A stretch of 64,000 nt of DNA, taken from Eucommia ulmoides. Its lineage: Eukaryota; Streptophyta; Magnoliopsida; Garryales; Eucommiaceae. The notes under the pieces were generated by a model. The model had not been told where the DNA came from. It did not search any database and saw nothing but the letters and a program-made list of their open reading frames with translations. This document shows positions 45,453 to 56,201 of this stretch, piece after piece. Every line of letters starts with the position of its first letter. Positions within the stretch are counted from its first letter, which is position 1. The position numbers were made by a program, and so were the translations under genes. The stretch is taken from contig CM028326.1 of NCBI GenBank assembly GCA_016647705.1, positions 25,063,901 through 25,127,900 of the forward strand, read 5' to 3'.

Positions 45453-47989
45453 TGTAAGACCCTAATTTCCGCATGTGCATATTCATTAGCTACATATTAG
45501 AACATTTAGAAAATAACGGGATAGAATATGTCATTTAATATTTAATTTAAAATTTTAGGGGTGAATTTATAGTTTTAAGAATATTAAATTTTGAAATTGG
45601 GCTTAAGAATATATATATATTCATGCATGTAATTCACAATCCCAACACCTAAAAAGAAGAAGAAATTAGAAAAAAAAAAGAGATGAGAAAGTTCGACGGT
45701 GGTGGGTTCTGATCATCTTCGTTTCTCCGACGTGGGTATGTTTGTGTCATCGTATCGTTCATCCGGTGATAGTGTGTGGGTGTGTATGTGATCGGACGTG
45801 TGTGTGTGTGTGTGTGGATCACATGGGTGATCGTCGTCGTTCGTCGTCGTGTGCTGTGGGTGTGTCCGTCGTTCAATCATCGTTGTTTCTGCATGTGTGG
45901 GTGTGTGTCACTGTTGTGTGGGGTTAATCAGACAAGTGTGTATGTATGTTCTATCCACTTTGTCTGATGGTATGTAGAGGTGATCGGTATGTGCATGTAT
46001 GTGGTTAGTTGTGTATGCTCTGTTCTGTTTCGTCGTCGGTGTGAGTGTGTGTGGGTGTGTTCTGTTCATCGGTAGTATGTGTGTGATCGTCGTCGTTCAT
46101 CCAGCGCGTGTGATCATCACTGTTTGGTTGGTGATTGTGGGTGTATGTGTGCAGTTGTTCGTTGCTGGTGTGTGTACGTCACCGGCAGAAGGAATTAGAG
46201 AGAGAGAGTGCCGCGACGGTAAGGTTTGACGAGCAGAACCTAGAATAGAGAAAGAGGGTTGTCGCCGTGACGGTGAGATCCGTTGCCGTGGCGGTAAGGT
46301 CCAGGCTCAAAAAACAGAAAACAGAAAAGAAAGAGAAAAAGAAAGAAAAAAAAATTAAAAAATAAAATAAAAATCCAAAATCCAATCTCTCGGCAGGCAA
46401 TTCGGAAACAGGTAAAATTTCAGTCGATTACTATTTTTGTTAAATTATATTATTATCATTAAAAATTTCGCAATCGTGATAATAATTTTTGAAACCGTTA
46501 ATCTTAATAATCATTGTACAGTAAAAATTAACGTAGCGAAACGAACGAAATAACAATTTTGCATAATTAAATTTGGGGAATGGGAAATCATGTCATTTAG
46601 GGCCATGCATTGCATAGTAGGATTATTTTAAATAAAATATTAATTTAGGCCTATCGTTATTAGGTTCGCAGGCACCGGTGTCCTGATAGATTTTGAACGG
46701 CGATATTTTTGTAGTGCGGAAAACGAGGTGAGTGTACTGTCTTCTATGTAAATATACAAATTTTATTTTCGTATAAATTGTGGAAAAATATGTTTATTAA
46801 AATTGGACGATTTTACAACTTATGTGGATCAAGTAGATTTTTAAACGTGGAGAGTGATTTTTGTCCGACTATACCATAGTTTGATCATTTCAGGATGGCA
46901 TGTCCTGCGAGATGGTATTGACCTGTTAGGAAGACACGTCCTATGGGTGGTTGATTATGTTGTGAGATATTATGACCTGTCCGGAGGATTAGTCCGGCAG
47001 GTGGTTGTTGATATTATGACATGTCCGAAGGATTAGTCCGGCAGGTGGTTGTTGATTATTATGACCCATCAGGCATACCAGTCCTATAGGTGGTTGACTA
47101 AATTATTATCTGTCCAGAGGATTAGTCCAGCAGGTGGTTGTTGATATAATGACATGTCTGGAGGATTAGTCCAGTAGATGGCTGTTGATTATTATGACCT
47201 GTTAGAAAGATTAGTCCTGCAGGTGGTTGATTGACCCGTGAGGAGTGCAAATCCTGCGGGTGGTACCCCTACCATTAAGGATAATAAATGGCCCTAGCAC
47301 TGATAGTCACGTTAGATGGTACAGTTGTACAGGTTACGGTACCGTTGTAACTCTCGATCGTGAGGTAAAAACGATCATATGGCTAGTAGGGAAGTGGTGT
47401 GTGGTATTTTATTATACGATGAACTGTCTCGATTGATTGGCTTAGATATATTATTTTAAAATGGATTGATGTCAATATATTTGTTTTTTGCCCTGGTTAA
47501 CTTAAAATATTTGGATTGGGTGTTGTAAATATATGAGTTTATTTTAGTGGTGACAGGAAAAATAGATTTTCGTACGGTATGTGATTATATAATATTATAT
47601 TTTGAAACGTGGTGTTTAATACTTATACTTGATCCATAAAATATTTTTATTATGAAGACAATGCAACGATAAATTTTTTTGGTTCCAGGTGTTGCAGATA
47701 GAAGTTAGTCTACTACTAGCACTAGGTGGAGTCTGGCCGGTCAGAGTCGAACCATGGACGGATTGGCATTTTGTGATTTTTGTTGTATATATATATCTGG
47801 GATGGGTGTCCCCTATTTTTGGAAATAAGTAATGGGTATTGCTTTTGGAAAAAAAAAAAATATAGATAGCAGTACGCATGCATCTGAGTATGTATGTATA
47901 TATATGTATGTGTTTGGTTGGTTGGTTAGGAGGTGTCATGCCGACGTCACGCCCGGCCTTGGGTGAAAGGTGCTCGCCCTTGGGTCATT
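45453..47989 (+). repeat. LTR-like insertion F (probably Gypsy, Tekay/Del style)
   Basis: Interrupts the E1 LTR. Begins TGTAAGACCCTAATTTCC and its last 100 bases include TTGGTTAGGAGGTGTCA (ending 47938), the style of chromovirus (Tekay/Del) LTR ends, then 50 further bases (TGCCGACGTCACGCCCGG...) before the E1 LTR resumes. No coding traces, so a solo LTR or a fragment. GT/CGTC-rich low-complexity DNA lies at 45730-46190 and the tandem repeats at 46890-47265. No target duplication could be fixed because the exact right end is unsure. Short open frames here follow the GT repeats and are not genes. Confidence 0.55.
46890..47265 (+). repeat. Tandem repeats in F (unit about 50-60 bp)
   Basis: Seven degenerate units, each with TATGACCTGTCCGGAGGATT or a variant, then AGTCCGGCAGGTGGTTG(TTGAT). 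Nearly every unit keeps CCTGTC...GGATTAGTCC...GCAGGTGGT, in which TCCGG/AGTCC/GCAGG can pair locally. Tandem arrays of this kind are common in Tekay/Del LTRs. Confidence 0.8.
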
Positions 47990-49471
47990 TCTTCTTCTTT
48001 GCTTTGTGTTCTTCTCCTTAGGATTTGCTTGAGCTCCCCAAAACCTTCCAAACTATACCTCTAATATGGTAGGAGGTCTAATCGTCGAAAATGAGAGAGG
48101 ATGAAGGATTAAATATAACAAAATATCTTAAAATATTTAAATAATATCTAAATCTAGTGTAGAGTGACCACCTCGGCGGTGGGCATGTCGACACAGTGTG
48201 ATCACCGCAGCGGTGGAGGAGGCGGTGGATTTAGGACCTCTCTGCAGTTTTACTACCTCAGTAGTGAGATCACCATCGAGGCAATGAGCTTCCAGCAGTA
48301 ATAAGGCCCTCTTTGCATATTCACCGCCGCGGTGGTGGGCTTCTGTTATGAAAAGTGCCTCTGTGTTTGTTTTTCCACCGTTCTTCGTTATTGATCTGTT
48401 TTCATCGTTATTGATCTATTTTCATGCGTTTTTACCTCAAACACCTGATTTATACAAAAACACATAAAAACATATTAAAACGTATTAAACGTACTCGAAA
48501 ACTAATAATATTCGGTTTGGAAATAGATAGGTAATTTACACCTATCAATATGATTCATAAGGAAAGACATGATAAATAGAAAAGGAGAAGAAATCACTGA
48601 TTTAGATTTTGTTGTTTCTTATTCTCTAGTTCTCCTTTGATTTTTCTTCTAGTTCGATTCTTACTTCCTCAGCCTCTTCTGTCCTATTTATAGGCTTGAG
48701 TAGAGGTAGATACCAGGTACATGTTTCTTGCTTCTACCTCATTCCTTCTTCATTTCACATCTTCTTCTAGCTTCTTCTCATTTAAGTCTTCTTTCAAATT
48801 CTTTCTCAGTCTTTCCACCTCTTTCTTTTCTTTCATTACAGTGTGAAATTAAATCTTCTGAGTTTAGAATTTGAGCTACGGGTCAAATTCAGACTATTTG
48901 GACAGCTCATGAGCTTGGAAAAATAAGTGATGCTACTGGGAAGTTCTTGGTCTATCCGTGGTGAGAAAACAACTGGATATGGCTGATTAGATACACCTGA
49001 AGGTATTGGAAGTATGCTTGGAAAAACTATGGTTACTTCTTAGGAGAAGAGAATTTTGATAAGGGAAACTTGAGCTGACCAAATGGGCTATGATATCTCG
49101 AATTTCAGATGCGGAACAAATTAAGCAATGTTGTATCTTTCTACCTAATCTTTCCATAAAGTAAATATATATATATATATATAATGTAAGAGTTTTGTTT
49201 TTTCTAATCTTTCCACCGATTTAGTTTATAATTGAAATTACTATTCACTATTTTATAACATAATATATTTTTCACCCAATATAAATATAATAATATTTAC
49301 TGAGACCCCAGAATTTCAAACATACGCAAAATAACCCCCAATATAAATTTACGGATATTATGTAAGCAATTATCTAAAATTATGAATAATTATTTTAATT
49401 TACTAATAACTATACTAGAAAGTAAAAAAAAAAAGGTAAAAAAATCAATATAAAATAGACCCAACATTAAT

Positions 49472-49953
49472 CTTTAGCCTTTTTAAAATATTAAGTTTTG
49501 ATTCTTCCTATAATAAAATTAGAGAAAGAAAAGATTCTTCCTATGCCTATGAAAAAGATAAGTCTAATAGTGTGAGTATGTAATAGATTATTTATAAGCT
49601 TGTGAAAAGAATCATTGTTGTAAAGGTTGATTCTAAGCCTGTGAAAACAATCAGGATTGTAAGAGTTTGGTTCCTATCTGGGAAATTATTCAAAGGGTCA
49701 GTGGATTGCGAAATTCCTATGGATCTCAGGGGATTGGAAGTAGGTTATAGTAGCTTTCCGAACATAGATAAATCTTTGTGTGCTGCATTGTTACATTTCA
49801 GATTGTTTGGTTATGCACTTACTTAAACATATTTTCGCTGCTTAACAAGATAATAACCAATTAGGGAAATTGATACATTTTGTTTGAATTTTATTGATTA
49901 AATTTTTGCCACTACCCAATTTACCATCTGTTGGGTAGATCTTTAGGTCAACA
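49472..49953 (+). repeat. 5' LTR of element C, right part
   Basis: Continues 38037-49749 minus the D insert and ends TTTAGGTCAACA. The TTGGTTCCTATCTGGGAAA and ATCTCAGGGGATTGGA blocks match the 3' LTR (60245-60312). Confidence 0.85.
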
Positions 49954-49970
49954 ATTGGTATTAGAGCTAG
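49954..49970 (+). other. Primer-binding site of element C
   Basis: ATTGGTATTAGAGCTAG, close to the ATTGGTATCAGAGC site complementary to initiator-methionine tRNA, directly after the LTR end CAACA. Confidence 0.85.
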
Positions 49971-50046
49971 TTTAGCTCGATAGACTTAAAATCCTAGCTA
50001 AAAATATCACATAGCACACTACGTAAATACTCTAATAGAAAGACAA

Positions 50047-51400
50047 TCTATGCATTGTCCACCTTTGTGTACATGTGATAACTATGCATTTTGGAAAGGT
50101 AGAATCTCTTTTCCACAACCCACCAACTTTGAGGTTTAGTTGGTCATTGAGGATGGTCTATATGTTCTTAAAGAAAATAAAGTAGTTAAAAAGAAAGAAA
50201 TGCTGGATTCGACTGATAAACAAAAGTTATCTATTAATTCTCAAGTTATAAACCCAAAATCAATGCCTTGACCCATCAGTTTGAACTGTTTAGAATGGGT
50301 GATGCAGAAACTATTCCAGAGTTGTACACTAAATTCACTAATATGTGTAACAATCTTAAAGAACTCGGAAAACAATATTCCATGCAGGACAAAGTACAAA
50401 ATATTTTGAGATCATTAACCAAAGTATGAGAACCAAAAGTAACAACGATTGAGGAAGCTAAGGGTCTCACCAAATACACGTTTGATGAATTCATTAGTAA
50501 CCTAATGACCCATGAGTCAGCTATTCAAAGATACGAGGATGGATCAGGAAGCATCAAAAAGAAATCCTTGGCACTGAAAGCTCAAAAGAATAAGGAAAAT
50601 AAGAATAGTGATAACATAAATCTTGATAGTCAACAAGAAATGGATGTGGTGCTTCTCATCAACAATTTCAAAATGATGACCCGATAAACATTCTAAGGAA
50701 AGAAAAATTTTCAATATGAATAATGTTGAATACCACAAATGTCACAAAATCGGTCACTTCCAATTTGATTATCTTGAGATAAAACAGAAAAAATAAAAGA
50801 AAATAAAATGTTAAAAAAGAGTAAGAAAAAGTCTATGAAAGTCACTTGGGATAATTCGAAATCAAGTAGCGCTAAAAAATCAAGTAGCTTTGATTCATCT
50901 TGCTTTCTCTAATGGCCACTAGAGATGAGGTAACACAGTGTTCTAGTTCTTGTCCTTTAATTTGATAAATTATTTAATGTCTATCAAAAACTAACATATG
51001 ATTATAAAAATTAGTGTTCATAAATAAATGCTCTACAAAGTACAATTAATATACTTAACAAGTAAGTAGTTAAATTTGAATCTGAAAACAATGAATTGAA
51101 ATCAAACATTTCGGATTTATATTCTATTGTTCTCAAATTCATGGGTGGTGAAAATAATTTGAAAATGCATTTGGGAAGTTTAAGAGGAATTTGCATAAAA
51201 CTGGAATTAGTTTTCAGAAAAATATTAAATAAAAGAGATTTCACAAATTCTTTCTGAAAACTAAAAGTCTTGTTAGATGTTTTAGATGTAATGTTGTGGG
51301 GCATACTGTAAAGAGGTGTTTTCAAAGACTATCTAAATACAAACAAGCATAGGTTCCTAAAGGAACTAAAATTATCCCGGCTAATAGGGTCGGACCCACT
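50047..51400 (+). pseudogene. Gag traces of element C
   Basis: Frames show the Copia Gag opening (NYAFWKGRI-like, near 50080), an UBN2-like middle part (50270-50540), a first zinc-knuckle-like stretch YHKCHKIGHFQFD near 50730 and a second one CFRCNVVGHTVKRCF near 51280. Two knuckle-like regions, well separated, recur in Sirevirus Gag proteins. Fossil, broken in many places. Confidence 0.7.
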
Positions 51401-51506
51401 TAGATTGGGTACACTTAGGAACTATTTGAGGTGCTCATTGTAGGTTATTCTGAAGGTATCAAAAGCTAAGAAAAAATGATTCCTAAATAGTAGTTATCCT
51501 CGATAC

Positions 51507-52007
51507 ATGATGGTCAACAAATATAAATTTACATCTTTGACACCAAAAGACGGAGGTCATGTGACTTTTGGAGACAATGCCAAAGGTAAGATTATCAGTA
51601 TATATAATATCGGTAATAGATCTACTACTATTAAGGATGTGTTATTAGTAGATGGTCTTAAACATAATTTGCTTAGTATAAGTCAATTATGTGATAAAGG
51701 GTATAATGTTATATTTGATAAAAAAAATAAAAAAATAAAAAATAGATGCTTTATTAAGAATGAGCATGATAATAGTATTTTACTTGTAGCATTACGTGTC
51801 GAAAAGTTTACACATGTTCATTCGAGAATTTTTCGGCACATAATTTGTCATGTTCAAATGTTTTATCTAAATATAGTTAGTCATGGCAGAGACGTCTTGG
51901 GTATAAAAGCATGGAGTTAATTTCTAATTTGTCTAAGAGAAGTCTAGTATGTGGAAAACCTGCTTCAAAATATGTTAAAGATAAAATATGTAATGCATGC
52001 CAATTAG
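51507..52007 (+). pseudogene. Protease / GAG-pre-integrase part of element C
   Basis: The open stretch 51507-51920 holds LTPKDGGHVTFGDNAKGKI, then IKDVLLVDGLKHNLLSISQL and CDKGYNVIFD, the C-terminal protease and pre-integrase blocks of Copia polyproteins ('VLYVPGLKHNLLSVSQL'). The following 80 bases carry CNACQLGK, the start of the integrase zinc-binding region, up to the E2 insertion. Confidence 0.85.
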
Positions 52008-52012
52008 GTAAG
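52008..52012. other. Left target-site duplication of solo LTR E2
   Basis: GTAAG, repeated at 53730-53734; the integrase reading of C continues on the far side. Confidence 0.85.
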
Positions 52013-52235
52013 TGATAGGTGTAAATTACCTACATATTTCCAATCCGAATTTGTTAGTTTTCGAGTATGTTTATAGTTATTTTTATGTGTTTTAATTAGT
52101 TTTTCTCTTTTTATATAAATCAGGTGTGTGGGGAAAAAAAGATAGGAAACTGGAGCGAAAACATTGAGATCGAACCAAAGCGGTTCGAAGTTACGGTGGA
52201 TAAACAAGCTCGGAGGCTAAAAGATAAAATAGGCC

Positions 52236-52520
52236 CACCGCCTAGGCGTCCAGACCACCGCCTAAGCGGGGTGAAGAAGCTGAGAAAGAGCAAAATGTTA
52301 CTAATGGACACCGCCTAGGCTAAGATTCCATCGCCTAGGCGAATATTCAACAGAAGATGAAGATGGGCTACTGACAGCCGCTCGCCTAGGCAAAGTTTTC
52401 TTCGCCTAAGCGGAAATCCAACAGAATGTTCTCCCAATCCATCGCCTACTTCACTACCCAGGCGATCAAACTGAACCGACCTAACTCCACCTAGGCGCAA
52501 TTTTCTTCGCCTAAGCGGAT
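52236..52520 (+). promoter_or_regulatory. CGCCTAGGCG palindrome array in LTR E2
   Basis: About ten copies in 285 bases: CCGCCTAGGCG (52238), CCGCCTAAGCGG, CCGCCTAGGC, TCGCCTAGGCGA, TCGCCTAGGC, TCGCCTAAGCGG, TCGCCTAC, CCAGGCGA, CACCTAGGCG and TCGCCTAAGCGG (52508). Both perfect (CGCCTAGGCG) and near-palindromic (CGCCTAAGCGG) forms alternate. The last copy is about 40 bases before the TATA box. The surrounding LTR is not GC-rich. Confidence 0.85.
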
Positions 52521-52561
52521 TTTCCCTGCACTATCTTGAGATATTTTTAGAATATTTTGAC

Positions 52562-52569
52562 TATAAATA
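52562..52569 (+). promoter_or_regulatory. TATA box of LTR E2
   Basis: TATAAATA within GACTATAAATACCCCATG; E3 has the equivalent box on the minus strand at 15431-15438. Confidence 0.75.
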
Positions 52570-53734
52570 CCCCATGTTCTCCCCCTTGGCCAAACTCTCT
52601 CTTGTCCCCTTGGCTTTTTGAGCCCCTTAGGCTATATCTAAGGGTATATTTAGGAGTTTTATAGGTGGAGCTCACATCTCGAAGTGGAGAAGACGACAAA
52701 TCGATCGTAAAGCGTTCTTAGCGGATTATCTTCGGAGGAGGCTAAGTTCTTCGATTGTTTTTTCCTTATTTCTTTATCTTAGGATCATGTGAGCATGTTT
52801 AGCTCGTTATTTCGTTGTAAATGCGGCTATGGCCATAGTTAAACATGGATTGTAGTAGGGATTAACACTATATTTATAAATACGTTGTTTAGATGATTTC
52901 AGTGTTTCGTTTGTGAATGTTCTTCGTAGTTTGATTGTATATATCATATTGTTTGTTTATTATGCTTAGAATGGTAAATGGAGAATACGGGGTTTTGACA
53001 AACCCCGGATTCAGATTAGGGTAAACAAACGTCATGATTCTATAACTCGATCGAGGTTTGAATCGTGGACAATCAATGACATGGGGGAAGACACATGTGA
53101 CCTAGGGTTGTTAAGACGTTGAGGGGGACTTCTTCGTTGGCTCAAAGTTGCGCTATATCCCTCGTCTTACACTCGGGAGAGGTGGCGATGGAGTTTTAGA
53201 ACGGAGATTGTCGATAGGGTAAACACAACGCGACAATCCAATAACTCGGGAGGGAGTTAGATTGTGTGCAATCAATGACGCTGAGCGAGACTAACGTGAC
53301 CTAGGGTCGTTAAGACGTTGAGGGGGACTTCTTCGTTGACTCGAACTCATGTATTCTCCCATCTTACACTAGGAAGAGATGGCGGTGGAGTTTACGTACC
53401 GAGATTGTCAAATAGGTCGAACACCGTAAACGTAAGTAAATCGAGATCGAACACGTATTTGTAAACACGTTAATCCCTAGGCGATTCTTTACCCTAAAAC
53501 ATATTAGTATATTAGTGTAGTTAATTTAAGTTATATTAGTATTAGTTTAATTAATTAAATACATTTGTTTTTCGCCTAGATAAAGTTAGGTCACGACAAA
53601 CGCGGTATTCGATAGAAACGACCCCAATCCCTGTGGATACGATAACCCGATCTTAACGATCACACTATACTAAAACTTAGACCCCGTATACTTACGAGTG
53701 TAAGTAGCGGCGTGTTTCACGCCTTACCAGTAAG

Positions 53735-54090
53735 CTATCTAGATAATCATTTAAGAAAAAATTGCATACATCTACATCAAAGTGTCTTTGAACTATTGCA
53801 TCTAGACTTATTTGGTTCGAATGCCATTACTAGTTTAGGAGGAAAATTTTATGCATTTGAGGTTGTTGATGACTACTCTTAACTAACATCGGTATATTTC
53901 TTATATAAGAAAAGTAAGGTGGCATCTATATTCTCTAAGTTGTGTAAACATGTGAAAAATGAGAAACAGACATGCATAATTAATATTCGTAGTGATAAAG
54001 GCAAATAATTTAAAAATGATAAGATTATTACTTATTTTGATGAACATGGATATTCTCACAATTTTTCTGCACCAAGAATACCACAACAAA
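53735..54090 (+). pseudogene. Integrase core of element C, first part
   Basis: Frames show LLHLDLFGSNAITSLGGK and YAFEVVDDYS, the block with the first catalytic Asp of Copia integrases ('DLFGP...VDDYSR'), then CIINIRSDKGK with the second Asp, and FSAPRIPQQNG just before insertion K. The catalytic region is thus recognisable, but it is a broken fossil. Confidence 0.8.
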
Positions 54091-54095
54091 ATGGT
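54091..54095. other. Left target-site duplication of solo LTR K
   Basis: ATGGT, repeated at 55903-55907. Confidence 0.85.
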
Positions 54096-55902
54096 TCTAA
54101 TACCCTAAAAATTTATATTCTTGAAAAATATTATTTTATAAGTGTTTAATATTTTTGGGGATGGTTTTGTAAATTTGTGGTGTAAATATATATTTGATAA
54201 TTTTTGGAGTTAAAGGTTAAATTTATGTTTGTGAAAATATTATTGTATATAAGTTTGATATTTTTGGGTTGTTTGTATATTAAGCAAATTTATAATAAAT
54301 ATTTGATAGTTTTTGGGAAATAAGTGTAATTATTGAATCTAATTTGAATTAGTTTATAAATAAGGGTGTTAAATGTAATTTTAGAACTCTTAACCATTAA
54401 GGAATCCAATTTGTTGCTGAAAATTAAAGGGAAAAAAAAGAGAAAAAAGAGGCCACGAATTTTGGTCACAAGTCTTTATATATATATATATATATATATT
54501 GGGATGACACGTAAAGTGTCTTGATCAATGTCCACACATATATATGTATATGTTTGTAAGAGCTTATTAAGGAAATGGGGGGAGAGAGGGGGGGGAGAAA
54601 TGTTGTCAATGATATATATACATATTAAGCTTAATATTAAAGGGAGAATTTGGATCAGACGCTCTTTTTGAGAATTTCGATTCCGGTTCGAATTTCGGCT
54701 TAGATTTCAGATAGAATTCCTAATTCTTTTAATATATGGATTTAATTGTTCCTATTGTGTGATTTATGTTATTATTGTTGTGAAATTTTAACTGTTAAAT
54801 TTTATGAAATAATTATGATTATGTGAAATTTATGTGAAAATCATGTGAAAGTGTTTATTTGGTTATATAAATTAAATGCACGTATTAGAGGAGTTGGAGT
54901 TCTACTGAGCGTTAACTCGCAACCCCACAGTTGTGATTTGCAGGGCCGGTAAGAACGAGAATGGCGCCAAGAATCTCATTTGAATTTTTATTTAAAAATT
55001 GTAATAGTTATATTTATTAATCGCCATTGTAGAATCGATTTGAGAAATCGATAAACTATAAATTTGATAATTATAATGATCACCGTAATTATATATTGAA
55101 TTACAAATTTTAACTTTAGTTTTAAATTGACCGACGCTAGAAATTTATTTGACTGTATTTGAAAATAATGCGACGACAGGAATTTCAGCTAAATTTCTAT
55201 TTAATTTGTAATAGTTGAATTTATTATTTACCAGTGTAAAAATTGAATTGATAAATTATAATATTGTCGTCTTCGTGTTGTAAAAATTCACAGATTTATA
55301 AAATAAAACATTAGCCGTTTTCGTTAGTTTTCTATTTAAGATTTGATTTTTTTTAGATGGTTTGCCAACTGTGGCCATGGTGTAATGTAACAACAGTAAA
55401 TCAACCTTTCTTTTTTCCTATCTTAAACATGGAAATAAATATGAATTAGCCATTTTTAATCAACCTACTATTTGAAATAAAAGAAATTAGCCATTTTCAA
55501 CCTACCATTTGAAATAAGCGATAATTGAATGATGTTAAAAGTAAGTTGAATGACATCACTTCATTTTTTTAACCCCTTTTTACACATTTGACCCCCAATT
55601 TTAGTGGGGTTAATTACTTGTATCCCAATAGTATTTATAATTGAATTCGAGATAATTGTATTGATTATTTTTTTACGTTGTAAATTGATTTGATAAATCG
55701 ATATCGGTGTTCTCGATAATTACCATTTTCACCATTGCATGGTAAATTAAAATACTTTCATAAGACGAATTAGTAATTACTAGACGCCGTCGTATTATAA
55801 ATTTATCAGATTTTATAGAATGAAAAGTCGGTCAATCGATTTTAGTGTTGATTCTCTAAGGAGAGAAACCGCGTGGAGGCCTTGGGAAACCGGATCACTA
55901 CA
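54096..55902 (+). repeat. Solo LTR K (1807 bp)
   Basis: Begins TCTAATACCCTAAAAATT and ends GGATCACTACA between ATGGT duplications. A start of the TGTAATACCC kind and an end GAGGCCTTGGGAAACC are typical of Gypsy LTRs. Contains a (TA)n run at about 54475-54500, a G-run at about 54583-54597, and a set of blocks repeated within it (TTGTAATAGTT...ATTTATTA, GATTTGATAAATCGAT, 'GACGCC/CGACGAC'). No coding traces and no internal region. The fragment at 12004-12612 is a relative. Confidence 0.85.
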
Positions 55903-55907
55903 ATGGT

Positions 55908-56201
55908 ATAGTTGAAAGAAAGAACATGACGCTTCAGAAATTGGCCAAAACTATACTAAATGAGAATAATTTTCATAAATATTTCCGGGTCGAAGCAATA
56001 AGTACCACAAGTCATGTTATTAATAGAGTATCCATCCGAAGAGGTTTTAACAAAACTCCTTATGAGGTTTGGAATAGAAAAACCCCAAATATATCTTATT
56101 TTAAAATTTTTGGATGTAAATGTTTTATTTTAAATGATACGAATAATTTGAAAAAATTTGATACCAAATCAGATTATAGTATCTTCCTTGGGTATGTTTG
56201 A
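55908..56201 (+). pseudogene. Integrase C-terminal part of element C
   Basis: Open stretch with NMTLQKLAKTILNENNF, TSHVINRVSIRRGFNKTPYE and VWNRKTPNISYFKIFGCKCF, then KFDTKSDYSIFLGY, the standard distal integrase blocks of Ty1/Copia ('...RTMLNE..LPKYFWAEA...TPYELWKGKKPNISYFHVFGCKCF'). Confidence 0.9.

Larger units (their letters stand above)
40537..48547 (-). mobile_element. Gag-only Athila/Tat-like element E1 (minus strand)
   Basis: On the minus strand: 5' LTR 48547-44660 (interrupted by F), PBS 44657-44636, gag-like region, hairpin 1, 3' untranslated part and 3' LTR 41923-40537. Internal length 2.7 kb, close to the 2.9 kb of G, and again no protease, RT or integrase. LTRs differ at roughly 7-15% depending on the stretch, mostly C/T and G/A, as expected for methylated DNA. 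The bases flanking it (ATTGG on the left, ATATG on the right) match only in part. Broken in a few places. Confidence 0.8.
44660..48547 (-). repeat. 5' LTR of element E1, interrupted by F
   Basis: Two pieces, 44660-45452 and about 47990-48547, together equal to the 3' LTR. The palindrome array is at 48160-48345 and includes a full CACCGCCGCGGTGG (48322-48335) and CACCGCAGCGGTGG. Ends TTTACACCTATCA on the plus strand. Confidence 0.8.
39750..49466 (-). repeat. Solo LTR D (minus strand), split by element E1
   Basis: The 9.7-kb insertion in the 5' LTR of C starts TGTTTGTTG and ends GACCCAACA, flanked by TTAAT. Once E1 (40537-48547) is taken out, about 1.7 kb is left. Read on the minus strand it runs from TGTTGGGTC to AACAACAAACA, with CTATAAATAG at 48684-48693 as a TATA box and an end region (TATAAACGATTTGTGCACTTG) in the style of Athila/Tat LTR ends. 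No internal region, so a solo LTR. It carries no GC-rich palindrome array that I can see. Confidence 0.75.
52013..53729 (+). repeat. Solo LTR E2, Athila-like (1717 bp)
   Basis: Starts TGATAGGTGTAAATTACC and ends CACGCCTTACCA, with matching 5-bp duplications. It is the same family as E3 and the LTRs of E1 (TGAGCATGTTTAGCTCG, AAACATGGATTGTA, two 'CGTTAAGACGTTGAGGGGGA' blocks at 53107 and 53308). TATAAATA is at 52562-52569. The block 53000-53200 and the block 53200-53400 are a degenerate direct repeat of each other. No internal region is attached, so it arose by LTR-LTR recombination. Confidence 0.9.

Noticed and set aside
45649-46400. Cluster of overlapping open frames rich in Val/Cys/Gly or Thr/His
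   Set aside because: Produced by GT- and CGTC-rich low-complexity DNA inside LTR F; not gene-like.
46890-47265. CRISPR-like array
   Set aside because: Units are degenerate and contiguous without unique spacers of constant length, in a plant LTR; a tandem repeat explains it.
40537-48547. E1 LTRs seeming as diverged as those of the older host element C
   Set aside because: One stretch looked about 15% diverged, another about 7%; with C at about 12% the nesting order is not contradicted. By-eye counts cannot decide.
40532-48552. Target duplication of E1 (ATTGG / ATATG)
   Set aside because: Only three of five bases agree, which is close to chance; not claimed.
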